Source: Hyphodiscus hymeniophilus (Eukaryota; Ascomycota; Leotiomycetes; Helotiales; Hyphodiscaceae). Taken from it: a DNA stretch of 64,000 bases. The DNA lies in the NCBI GenBank assembly GCA_016508695.1, contig VNKQ01000017.1, positions 558,001 to 622,000 of the forward strand, written 5' to 3'. The translations under genes were made by a program, and so were the position numbers. Shown piece by piece: positions 46,630 through 57,178 of the stretch (positions are counted from its first letter, which is position 1; the number at the start of each line of letters is the position of its first letter). Below the pieces are notes generated by a model. It did no database searches. It was not told the DNA's origin and was given only the letters and a program-made list of their open reading frames with translations.

Positions 46630-47727
46630 TCACTGCAAGCATTAGCGCCATTCACAAAAACTTCGAGCATCACTCACCTCAACATCTGCAATCTTCAGAA
46701 CTGCCTTTCCGAAATTCTTACCCTGCAGCATACCCACGAAGCCCTCCGGAGCTTGATCAATACCATCAGTGATACTGATCTTCGCCTTAAAGCTCCCATC
46801 CTTCAGCCACTTTGCAACCTTCTCATCACGATCCTTGACATATCTAGGACCCATGTTCGCATCCGAAACAATGAAACCTCTTATTGTGATTCTCTTTCCC
46901 ACAACCAGCATCAAATTCCTTACACCATATTTCTCGGAATCCGCCTTGCTGTATTCAGAGACCATACCGCATGCAATGATGCGTCCCCAGTCCTTCATAG
47001 CGTCGATAGCAGCTTCAAGTTGCTCTCCTCCAACGTTCTCGTAGTATATATCGATTCCATCGGGCGCAAGTCGTTTTAAAGCAGCACCCGGCTTCTCAGT
47101 CTTATAATTGAAGCCACCATCAAAGTTTAAGTCCTTGAGGATATACTCCAACTTCTCATCCGACCCCACAGAGCCAATAACCTTGAGTCCCTCATGCTTA
47201 GCCAATTGTCCAACCAATTGTCCCACCGCTCCAGAAGCCGCAGAAATAAATATCGTTTCGCCTTTCTTCGGCTGACCAATATCATAAAGACTCGAGAAAG
47301 CAGTAAGGCCCGGCATGCCCAGTGGCCCGAGGAACATCACCAGGTCTAATTGGTGCGGATTATCAATATTCTTCAGAGTATCTGCCACCGGCTTTGAAAC
47401 CGCAGAATATTCCTCGATTGGCAGAGTGCCGACAAGGATGTCTCCTGCCTTGAATTGTTTATTGTCGGATTTGAGGACTTTGGCTACGACAGCGTTGGTG
47501 ATGGGCTTTTCGAGCTCGAAGGGAGGAGAGTAAGAGGCCTTCGTGGGCTCACGCATCCGGCCGCGTTGGTAGGGATCGAATGAGGCATAGAAGTTTTTCG
47601 TCATGATGCCGCCGCTTGGAGGGGTCTGGGAGATGTCGAAATCGCGGGGCTCGACAGCTAGGTCTTTCCCTGGGACTGGCAACCCAACTGGGACGGACTT
47701 GAAGACGACTCCTTTATTCTGTACCAT
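46630..47727 (-). CDS. Medium-chain NADP-dependent double-bond reductase (PTGR/zinc-free MDR family)
   Basis: A predicted cytosolic NADPH-dependent oxidoreductase that would reduce the C=C bond of alkenals or enones. Exons are 47727-46678 and 46632-46630. The second exon is just the TGA stop, placed directly after the acceptor TTGCAG. The 45-bp intron has a GTGAGT donor and a GCTAATG branch. The spliced product has 350 residues ending ADVE, matching the usual family length; reading through the intron would add 11 unrelated residues. Motifs are LGMPGLTAF at about 136-144, the nucleotide-binding AASGAVG at 163-169 and YYENVGG at 228-234. Catalytic-zinc ligands of alcohol dehydrogenases are absent. 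The exact substrate is unknown. Confidence 0.9.
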
Positions 47728-50700
47728 TGTACCGGTGTTGAATTGAATATGGGATTGGGGATTGAAAATAAGTGAGTGGAAGATTCGAAGATAAAGTAAG
47801 ATTCGAAGTTTTGTATTGATAAGGTCTAATTAGCGAATGTAATGGGGAAGGAGCAAAGGTTACAGTTATAGCAGAAAGACATCTATTTCATGACCCAAAA
47901 GAAAAAGACCTCGGGAGCTTGGCAGGCTTCCCTACTTGATTACCAACCGCGGCAGCATGCTAATTGACGACATCCCTGTGTAGCCTGTGTATGTTGTTTA
48001 ACTCCGAAAAGTGTGCGATTCTTGCTAGATGCCGATGGTATCAGAATAAGGTATGTTGGACGAACGCGAGAAGATAGGTAGGAGTGGAGATATCACTCTT
48101 CCACTACAATAATGCCGTGCTCACTGCCGAGGTATTCGATGGTTGGTCGCAATTTGTAAGCGACGAGAAATCTAGAAGGAAAGTACTGACCGAAGATACC
48201 ATATAACCGGTACCTAAGGCACCTACTAATAGTCTCGTTAAGTACGAGTAGCGTGTTTCTCCACTCCAGATTCTATTAGTCTACCTAGGTACGCAGGTTC
48301 TACTAAATAAAACAAACAAAGGTTTTTCATTTCTTCTACTTACATTCTAGTATCGTTCATTTCAATCTATATTCTTCGCTACTCCGATAGCACCGACCTT
48401 CTGTTGTACGAATCTCTTCACCGGGCGAGGACTCGAACAGGAGACTCACATCAAGACCTAGGATCCTCAAATTCCTGCCTATAATGATGACTAGCCATCC
48501 GAAAGAGAAGGCATTTTCTGATCCATGTCGACATGGATCACTAAGCTGGTGGCATCCGTTAGACAAGGGACTCGCTATGGTTGCTAGACTACCTACCTAC
48601 CATTTCATTATTAACGAACTGCTTCTGTAACGCCCTTCCAAACCAGAATGCACTGTGAGTCTGTGACCCTAGTTGGCCACATACGCGTCAGTCACAGCTC
48701 GCAGGCAGCTACAGCATTCACATAATGAAGGATGCTGAATACATCCTGATCTTATTTCTTCCTTGTCTTTGATTTCGAGTAATGAATGGTACTGCGGTAG
48801 CAGACTTGCGCAAGAATATCTCTCAAGGTTTCAACTCCTTGTCTTGACTTGCTCCATCTCCTCAACAGCACTGAACACAAGCAGTTGCCCGCCTAATCTT
48901 CCCCCTCACCAACCGCGAGTCACGCCCCGAAATCCTCGTTTCCTACAGACTCCTGCGTCTCCTCATCCGCATTTTCAAATACAATTCTACGCCATACCAA
49001 TACGCCCGATTGTCACAGCTTATCACCTAGACCGATGGTGGGCTCCAAGATACAGCGAGCGATGACAGGAACGAGAACGACGATGGCATTTTCAAATGGT
49101 GTATTACCGTAGACGTTAAGAGCGAACTTGTCTTCTTCGTATGATGGGCTACCGGGGGGTTATTTAGAATATATGGGAATGATTTCTGCCCTGCGTTAGT
49201 GTCCGTGTTGGGCGATGTGAGATTTTTTGCGATTTCGATGCGTTCGTGAAGGTACTCGTAGGCGGGATGATTTGGAGGGTTTGAGATGCTTGAAGAATTT
49301 GAGCGAGGTTGTTTTTGCGAAGAGGTTATTGAGGCGTGCTTCGCACCGTGAGAGTCTTCGATTGCTTAATTGGGAGCAGGTGGATGTTGCTGTTACATGA
49401 ACCTGTGCCGAAGTTCAACGTATACGGCTCTCACTGATAGCTAGGAGGTGATGGAATAGCGAATGGGTTTTTGCATCCTAGGAAGTTGGCACCAGGTGCC
49501 CAACAACTGGACTTTTTACTGCGCATGGTTGCCGTTCTTCGTCTCTACTTCGTAACTTTGAAGCTGGAGTAGGGAGACAGGAGAGAGCAAGTGGAGCACA
49601 CCTTAGGCAGGTAGATTCTACCTTACTCGACGGTGGGGTAATAGCAAGCGAAGGGGAGGGCGCGGGCGGGGTGGCCGCTGTCGGGACTTTTCAAGCTGGG
49701 TGCCAAGACCTTTTACAGTTACAGTATTAGTAAGCCTCTTCTGCCTGTCCTGGCGGTCTGGTAAGGTACCTTAAGTTAGCCTGCCTAGCCTGCCTTACTG
49801 GTAGAAGAAGGCTATCTCTAATAATCCAACCCAAACCGTTACAATCCAGGGATTTGGTATCAACCTAAGGTACAAGCAAGCAAGTGCTTTGCAGAGCAAA
49901 CTCAAAGTACGCACCGGCCAGATCCAGATCCAGATTCCAGACTGATGTGGATGGTCGACGAAAGGTAGTCAGTCAGTCAGTCATTGGCCGATATCTGAAA
50001 GCCACCGTGCGTGGTTCGAGGTGTGACCCGGTCGTCGTGCTATTTAGACAGCCCACCGAGACCTATCGCGACGCCTCGTCAGCGCCATCAGGTTCAGCCC
50101 TCTTTCCTCCCAAAGTTCATTTGGGCTCGCCCGTTCAACGGGAAGCGCATTCTCGTCTTCTTACTCCCAATTGGAACTTGCACCCCGAGACTTCACAGCT
50201 GGGACGGAAACAAAACGTTCGACGCCTTCGATGGCGTTGTTCGAGAATCACAACATCATGGCGGCAGGGCCGAACTCCTGTGTAGCAGAGCACCTTCACG
50301 ATACTCTCTGATTTCATGAATCTTAGACTAAGATTATTGATGATCTCAACTTCGCTCTGATGGCTGGGAATCATCTTCAACAATGCGTCGACGTCGCAGT
50401 CATTATCCCCCGGGCCATCCAGGAAACCCAGTACGAGCAACATTGGCATTGTCAGCTGCCACCCGAACAACCTCTCCTGATTCAGGGATGTGGCGCGGCT
50501 GGAAACCTCCCAGAGACCCTCGAGACTCTCGGTAGAGTCTTGGTACTCTTATTTGGACGAATACCTGAAGAAGGTTCACGATGGTTTTGTTGGCCCTAGA
50601 GCCTTCCCGGACACTGGAACACCTTTGGGCTGACCAATTGAGGCCGGTTTTCCTGGCCCCTCCTTCTTTGTTCTCTACTGAGTAGGCTATGAGGCTCTGG

Positions 50701-53438
50701 ATGTCGGACATGGTCTCATAGAAAGGCCTGGGTTTGTTTGACTGGCTGCTCGCTCCGGTATTCTCTTCTCCACTACATCTGGTACTTCAAACTTCAAACC
50801 TCAAGCTCCAAACTTCAAACAGATTTCACGTCGTATATCTCTGGCATTCAACTACCTTTACAAGACACATCGACCCAACTGTTGAAGATCCGTCGATCTT
50901 CTGAGCCACACCCTCCCCACTGTCTCACCATACTCCGCCATTGACGTATCCACCGCCACCGAGCACGATTGATAAAGAGCTGAACGTCCTCGCTTGTCGA
51001 TTGATATAATCATCGGAGCTTGAGTAAATCGTCTTCACGATGAGGGGTCTTACTATTCTCCCCAACGAACCTGGTTGCAACCGACCACAGTCCAATACCA
51101 TCTGTGCGAAGGTACGACGGATATTCTGCGGCCCACCCAAGCCACCCTCGCCTCAGCTGAAATATCAAGACGAAAAGAAGTACCACCACAAGCCTACCCA
51201 TTCGAGGTCTTCATTCATCAGGACCACGACGACAGGGGACATGATTGCTCCAATCCAATCTCAACTTGCAGAGACGCAAACAGCAGAAGGTCTATTGATA
51301 GAGTTGAAATCCGAGGCTGAGGAAACCAAACCGAGAAGTCACTGAGAAGCATCGGGTGATGCATGACAGGCTTGAAGGGGCGAGATGTGTTACAAACAGA
51401 CTGCGTGTGCCTATCGGCCACTTGTTTTGTACGACATATTCGATTGACGTCGAAACAAGCCATGAATTTTTATGATAAGAAAATGTTCAACCTTGACCGA
51501 CATTTTTTTCCCGAATCGGTTGTGGGACTGCACGGTGTGCTGAGATGCTGTTAGCTGTTAGACACAGGATTTATGGGAGCGATATGATACCCAGGCGTCC
51601 AGCGCGAGCTAACGCCATACACTCAATTAATCAAAGAGAGTAGAACTGGTCGTCTAAAATCATCTACATGAAATGAATCCTTCGTGCAGGTTTGCAGCTG
51701 GCTTTTAAATCCCTCCTGGTGAAGAAGGAACGAAAGCATCCTATAGGGCGTGCGCTGTCTCATGTACAGAGTAAGGACGTACTTCCAGTGGGAAACATGC
51801 ATATACCGTTGTATAATGCAAATAATCTTCAAACTTGAACCGATGGGAAAGAACATGACGAACCGATTTTCGCAGTTGTCGGATCTCCAATTCCGTGCAA
51901 ATCACCCCCGATCTGATCAGAGCAAGTGCTTCCTGGACATTTGATGCTGGCAAAGGACCCACCAGCTCGTTTGAGTCCCCAGATGACATCAAAGAGTCCT
52001 GGGGTCCAGGTTGAATAATCGCACTGATAATGTGGGGTTGAGTGCCAAAAATACAACTCAGTGGCTTGTATCGGCTACTTCATCCATAACCAGACTATTT
52101 GGCTATGAAATCTTCACTCGTAGTTCTTTCTAAGAAAGAGGAGAACGACTCCATGAGGTTCTTGAATTCCTTGAATGAATGCCAATAAATAGGAGATTGG
52201 CTATTTTGAAAATATTGTGTTACGTAGGAGACTTACTCCTACCAAACAACGCGAAGTAAATCCAGAACTGGCATTTCCAAATCGGGAGCTTCAACTAGAA
52301 TATGACTCCTTATGTGCGGACCGTTAAGGAAGACAGCTGCCCCTCCCCAACAGTTTAAAAGATGGTCGCATCTACAGCCCATTAATTCTCAACTCCCAGG
52401 CGGCTCATTCTCTGCACAAATTCGCTCCCGAGAAAAAAACCCGAAGGTCCCAGGGCTGAGCAGGTCGGGAAGGGATGACTTCCTGGTGGGTGTGTACCTC
52501 GAGATGCAAGCCTTCGTCGCACAACTTGCTGCCCTCTCTCCGTTCTATTGTTACTCTGCTCAATATCTACCCCTGCGAGTTGCAATGCAGGGAGGTGTTG
52601 GAATTAGACCCCAACTCATGTAAGTCCTCCAGCGATGACCCGGTAGAAAGCAAGGAGGTTGGGACTATGATCTGTCTGATGGATCGAAAAAGGCTGTTCG
52701 AAAGTTCGCTGCAGCTTGCCGGTGAATCTCCAATCTGATTCTCGCGAGTCACGAGCGCAGCATGCACCTTCCCGTCATTGTGCAACTTTGAGCCACCACA
52801 CATGGGAATCATCCCCAATAAAGAAAGAGAGGTGCTGCAACCTCCCTGTGTCCATCTTCCCTCTCCATCTTTCAATACGATTGTCGGCAATGGCCCAACG
52901 AGATTAGAGATACGACAGCTCCTATTTTTGACAACCGACGGCAGCAATAGTCTCGTTTAGATATCCAACTTGCAGCCATGCGCCGCTATTGCAAAAGCAA
53001 GCCATGAAAAGGTGAATGGTAGAGAGAGAGCACGGTAGGTTCTACTACGATGGAGGAGAAGAGAATAACTTACGCAACTCGAGTATGTAACTTTCCGATA
53101 TGCACGTTATCAAGCACGCGAAGACCCCGAACTGTCTTCCTCGCTTGTCGCCCTCCATACCTGCTCTGGTAGGTAGGATCATGACTAGCGATATGTATTC
53201 CCACCATGTCAAGTGTCATCGGCCCCCTTATCTCACCCTCACTCCTCCTGTCCTTCTTCTCATCCATACTACCTGGACGCTTCGTGAAATTTCTAGGTCA
53301 AGGAAAACACTATACATCGAGCTGTTTTTGGCATCATCGATACGGAAATATCAATCTTGGACCTTCTCCCGAACCTCGACCAAATGTGCTGTCGTGAACC
53401 TCGTCTCCCAACCCCGCCGATGATCCTACACCATCGAT
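47728..53438. other. Gene-poor region
   Basis: In 5.7 kb I find no gene I can support. Base composition is normal. Several frames look weakly protein-like: 51741-51989 (-), containing NELVGPLPASNVQEALALIR, and two overlapping frames at 50135-50711 (-) that join only by a frameshift. None matches a family I recognise, and no consistent splice model emerged. Decayed genes or long untranslated regions are possible. The CTACCTAGGTACC-like words seen here recur across the flanks. Confidence 0.4.
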
Positions 53439-55226
53439 ATGTTACTTCAAAAGACCAGCTACCGCATCAAGCAATTCATTTCTCACCAGCGAAGTACAAT
53501 TACTGAATACGCTGAAAAGTCCGATGATAAAGACTTTTCCGCCTTAAAACCACAGATCGGTAACCCCAACGGACTATCATGGGCACCGCAAATTTCTGCT
53601 AAGGAGATTCGGCAACCTCACAGAGTAAGTAGTAGCACATCAACTAGAAGTCATCCAATGCCACCAATCACCTCGACCGCAAACTCGTCGGCAAGCTCTT
53701 TGTGCTCTTGTGAATGCATGACCAACCCCCCTCCTTCGGGCAGCTCTTTGTCCAGTCCCGCCCCTCCGAGAATAGAACCCAGGTTGGAGATCCTTTATCT
53801 TCCGTCCGTATCGTCGACTGCATCTGGTGATGCAAAAACGTGGCAGCTCATATTCCCGGAAAAGGTATCATGGTCCTTTCCAGATGTGACATGCGATTCA
53901 AGACAGGCCGTTACAAGAAGCTCGACCTTCAATTTGTTGGAAGCGCTGACACTTGATCCGATCGATTGCGATAGGACGCCAACGCAGAGCACCATAATCA
54001 CAGAGCAGTCGGATATGGACAGTCTCGAAGATAATGCTGAGAAGTTGATTCGCGAGACGGACGAGGCGTTCCAGGCTGTTGGGAACGCACTTGCAGACGC
54101 AAGGACTGTGACTCAAGGATGGCGCCAGGATGCTGATCCGGAGCCTGTTGCACGGCACATACCAGAACCTAGAGGGGCTGCGAGAAAAGCGTCAAAACCG
54201 TTTGCCATGACACGGACCTATTCTGTCAGCAGGACGCAGTCCGCGGCGAAAGGCAAGAGGAAGGGGTTTCGTAGGAAGAAGAAGCTGCTGAGCCAAATTC
54301 GGAATGTCTCTCAGCCATCTGCAAATGCTCAAGCAAGATGGACTTTGACGGACATCACAGCAAACGTAGTCGATATTTTCAGTGGTATCATGTTCAAGGT
54401 CGAGGCAGACGAGATGCTGACTCCGGATAGGCTTCACCGGTTGAGGCAGGAGGAAAGGAGGGAAATTGACCGCCGGCTCAAACAGGGCGAGAAGATGGAA
54501 AATGAGCGCAGGGTATCAATTGAATCTGCTCGCAGTATTGGAACAGATGGAAGTAATTCAACAGACCCATTCCACTTGGAGAGCCTATCTTCTCGTCTGA
54601 TAATCGCTGCGCTGAACGACCCGATCACCCCATCATCACCAAGTCCGGTGTCGCCACATCCAATGATGCCTCGGCTGCAAAAGCGAAGCAGCTCAGCGAG
54701 GAAGGATCCCAGAGATATAGAATCCACGACCAATCCCAATGATTCTGAGATGGACTTGCAAGATCTGAAGTTCCCGTCTCCTCCACGATTTTACCGGTCA
54801 AAATCTCGCTCAACACCTCCATTACCAACCATTCCCGAGGTCTCGCCCTTGAGTTTTGTAGCTCCGAAAGCTCATTATGCAAGATACATGGATCGTAGAT
54901 TCTCTTTCGAGTCAATGCAACCGCCGCCTGGCTACATCCTCCTGCCATCGACATCTTTCACAATGACCTGCCCATTATTCGAGCAGGGGCCAATTCGAAT
55001 CGAGCGGAAGGAGAAGGAGCTTTTGCCAGACGAAGTTCTGGATTGGACGGCATTCCAAATGGCAATATCAGGGACAATGGATGAAATTGGTGTTGATGAA
55101 AGAGATGATATTGAATGGGCCGCTGACGAAGCAGAGGTAGATGGGATCTTGGACTGGTGGAATGAATACAAATTCCCGGGAGACGACCAGACGATACAGG
55201 GGGGCCATCGAAGACGCAGAAGATGA
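53439..55226 (+). CDS. Hypothetical Ser/Pro-rich protein with basic cluster
   Basis: I do not recognise this 595-residue protein. It is rich in Ser, Pro, Arg and Glu, mostly low complexity and probably disordered. A strongly basic cluster (KGKRKGFRRKKK) lies near residues 270-283 and could be a nuclear localisation signal. A charged Glu/Arg-rich stretch with coiled-coil potential follows at about 328-365. The C-terminus has an acidic, Trp-containing part (DDIEWAADEAEVDGILDWW) and ends abruptly in a run of Arg after a run of six G. A second open frame (to 55504) continues in protein-like sequence, so the true C-terminus may be longer. The single uninterrupted frame supports a real gene. Confidence 0.62.
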   Translation: MLLQKTSYRIKQFISHQRSTITEYAEKSDDKDFSALKPQIGNPNGLSWAPQISAKEIRQPHRVSSSTSTRSHPMPPITSTANSSASSLCSCECMTNPPPSGSSLSSPAPPRIEPRLEILYLPSVSSTASGDAKTWQLIFPEKVSWSFPDVTCDSRQAVTRSSTFNLLEALTLDPIDCDRTPTQSTIITEQSDMDSLEDNAEKLIRETDEAFQAVGNALADARTVTQGWRQDADPEPVARHIPEPRGAARKASKPFAMTRTYSVSRTQSAAKGKRKGFRRKKKLLSQIRNVSQPSANAQARWTLTDITANVVDIFSGIMFKVEADEMLTPDRLHRLRQEERREIDRRLKQGEKMENERRVSIESARSIGTDGSNSTDPFHLESLSSRLIIAALNDPITPSSPSPVSPHPMMPRLQKRSSSARKDPRDIESTTNPNDSEMDLQDLKFPSPPRFYRSKSRSTPPLPTIPEVSPLSFVAPKAHYARYMDRRFSFESMQPPPGYILLPSTSFTMTCPLFEQGPIRIERKEKELLPDEVLDWTAFQMAISGTMDEIGVDERDDIEWAADEAEVDGILDWWNEYKFPGDDQTIQGGHRRRRR

Positions 55227-55504
55227 TCGATGTAGCGGCAAATAGAAAAAGTAGAAGAGACGTTGGAAGTCGCTCTGGAACAGATAAGATAGTGATGGAA
55301 GGTACAATGCAAGACGGGTGTTTGAGGTGGCGGAAGAAGAACTACCCAGAGAGTATGCCGCCAAGTCCAATGCTGGATTTTGTGCCTCCGAGTCTGACAA
55401 GGAAAGATGAGGTTATCCCGATGGGGTCCAATCTTAGTCATGACCTGGGGGATTTCTTGGACTGGGAGTCCAACTATGTGCGGAAGTACTACTTGGACGA
55501 TTAA
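55227..55504 (+). other. Possible frameshifted C-terminal extension of the upstream gene
   Basis: A frame starting before 55223 remains open to the stop at 55504 and ends LDFVPPSLTRKDEV..DLGDFLDWESNYVRKYYLDD, which reads like real protein. It is offset from the 53439 frame. A short protein-like stretch (QIEKVEETLEVALEQI) also appears in the original frame after its stop. No GT..AG intron joins them cleanly without losing protein-like sequence, so frameshift, sequencing error or decay are all possible. Confidence 0.3.
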
Positions 55505-56284
55505 TTTAGACTAACAGATGTGAGTTGTATACCCTCAGATTCATAGAAAAGACAACCCTTCAATTGGAAGGAGGCTTTTCTGTTGATGAGATAGCGTCAT
55601 ACATCGCCACATCCATCGTCGCCCAGGTTTTAATTACTTCTCGTTATTGTAGCGACTGAGATTCGCGCTCTTTGCAAATTAGATGTCTCTCACACCTTCT
55701 TGCGCTAAAGCTTATGAGATTACGGAAAGTAAAGAAAACAAGTCTTCACCTCCAAGATGACTTGCTCTTGAGATCATCGGAATTGTGAAACAAATACGGA
55801 GTTGAATGAGTGCGGTTGGAGCTAAGAAACGGGCAGAGTGTACAGGCGTAGGATTTGAACATCGGGCCAAATTGCTTCAGAAATTCTGGTCAATGTTGAA
55901 AGCTTCCGTTCTGTATTCGCGTAAGCTTCTAGCAAATGATCCTAAGATACTACGAAGGATACTGATTTTCAAAGTTTTGGTGGTGTCGGAAATCCTCTCG
56001 TACCTTTCCTCTTTGGGCAACTTACGAACCTCGCGTTCCACTGTGCCGCATCAACAACCTCAACCACTGCAACTCACCAACGGTGGTGCATTGCTCGTGG
56101 ACCTTAGAACTTGAACCCATGGCCTGCATTTGTGTCCTAGACTCGAGTATATAAAGACTAAAGATGCCCTCCACTGACTTAGCACAGAGCTGCCCTCTAT
56201 CTCCTCCAAACGTTAACCCCAATCGCTCAGACGCCGCTGCATACGCCATCTATCTCCGTAGCTTTTCAAAAAGTCTCTACTACA
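55505..56284. other. Intergenic region upstream of the NmrA-like gene
   Basis: No gene is supported. The segment close to 56285 contains a TATATAAAG sequence at about 56149-56157, a plausible TATA element about 130 bp before the start codon. Confidence 0.45.
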
Positions 56285-57178
56285 ATGGGAACTAGGAAGT
56301 ACCTCGTTGTAGGTGCCACTGGTAAACAAGGCGGCTCCGTCGTCTCAGCCCTTCAATCCTTATCGCCCTCGTTCCCGATCCACATATTCGCCTTGACACG
56401 CAGTGTATCTTCCCCCCGAGCTCAGTCCCTCGCTGCAGACCCAAACGTCAGCGTCATCGCCGGCGACCCCTCTACACTAGAGACTGTTTTCTCTCAAATC
56501 GGTACCGGCATAGACGGAGTCTTCTGCATGACAGTGCCAGGACAAAAAGCCAGAGAAGAAGACCAAGCCAAAGCCTTCATTGATGCCAGTATCAAGTACC
56601 GTGTGAAGCACTTTGTGTTCACATCTGGCGATCGTGGCGGGCCAGGAAAGTCCGATAACAATCCTACAAATGTCCCAAACCTCAAATCGAAGCATGCTAT
56701 TGAGGTTTATTTGAAGGCGCAGGCCGAAGGCCGTATGGCTTGGACGATTTTGAGGCCGACGACATTCATGGATATGCTATCAACTGATACACATGGAAAA
56801 GGCTTTGGGAGACTTTGGGCTGGGCTTGGAGAGAAACCATTGCAAATCATTTCAACGAGAGATATTGGGCATTTTGGAGCAGAGGCATTACTGAAGCCCG
56901 ATCAATACAACGGAAAGGCTCGAAGCATCGCTGGTGACGAGTTGTCGTTTGAAGAAGCGTCCAAGATCTTCCAGGAGGAGACTGGGCATCAGATGCCACT
57001 TGCGCCTTGCATTGTAGGTAGTGGACTCAAGTTGCTTGTTGGCGATCTTGGTGCTATGTTTGGGTGGCTTAGGACAGATGGGTATGGTGTCGATATCACG
57101 GGCTTAAGAAAGGAATACCCTGGGCTACAGACTTTCCGGCAGTGGATACAGGAGAGTAGTGGGTGGAGGAAACATTGA
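56285..57178 (+). CDS. NmrA-like NAD(P)-binding protein
   Basis: An atypical short-chain dehydrogenase fold. Members act as NAD(P)-sensing regulators (NmrA in nitrogen repression) or as reductases, and which applies here cannot be told. The single exon gives 297 residues. The N-terminal strand and glycine motif read YLVVGATGKQGGSV, with G10-x2-G13-x2-G16. Family landmarks follow: DGVFCMTVPG, HFVFTSGDRGG and WTILRPTTFMD, then the IISTRDIGHFGA segment typical of NmrA domains. The canonical YxxxK catalytic pair of classical SDRs is not evident, which fits a regulatory or atypical member. The start codon has an ACAATGG context. Confidence 0.9.
   Translation: MGTRKYLVVGATGKQGGSVVSALQSLSPSFPIHIFALTRSVSSPRAQSLAADPNVSVIAGDPSTLETVFSQIGTGIDGVFCMTVPGQKAREEDQAKAFIDASIKYRVKHFVFTSGDRGGPGKSDNNPTNVPNLKSKHAIEVYLKAQAEGRMAWTILRPTTFMDMLSTDTHGKGFGRLWAGLGEKPLQIISTRDIGHFGAEALLKPDQYNGKARSIAGDELSFEEASKIFQEETGHQMPLAPCIVGSGLKLLVGDLGAMFGWLRTDGYGVDITGLRKEYPGLQTFRQWIQESSGWRKH

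Noticed and set aside
48357..48566. tRNA-like GTTCGAGTCC on the minus strand near 48420-48450
   Set aside because: The T-loop-like word is present, but the flanking bases do not form a T stem, and no acceptor or anticodon stem can be built around it.
54932..55441. 169-codon frame on the minus strand over the 53439 gene
   Set aside because: It overlaps a longer plus-strand frame with more protein-like composition and has no domain or splice support.
53439..57178. A secondary-metabolite cluster joining the UstYa-like, reductase and NmrA-like genes
   Set aside because: The genes are 3-9 kb apart with unrelated or empty sequence between, and no synthase, precursor peptide or transporter is present.
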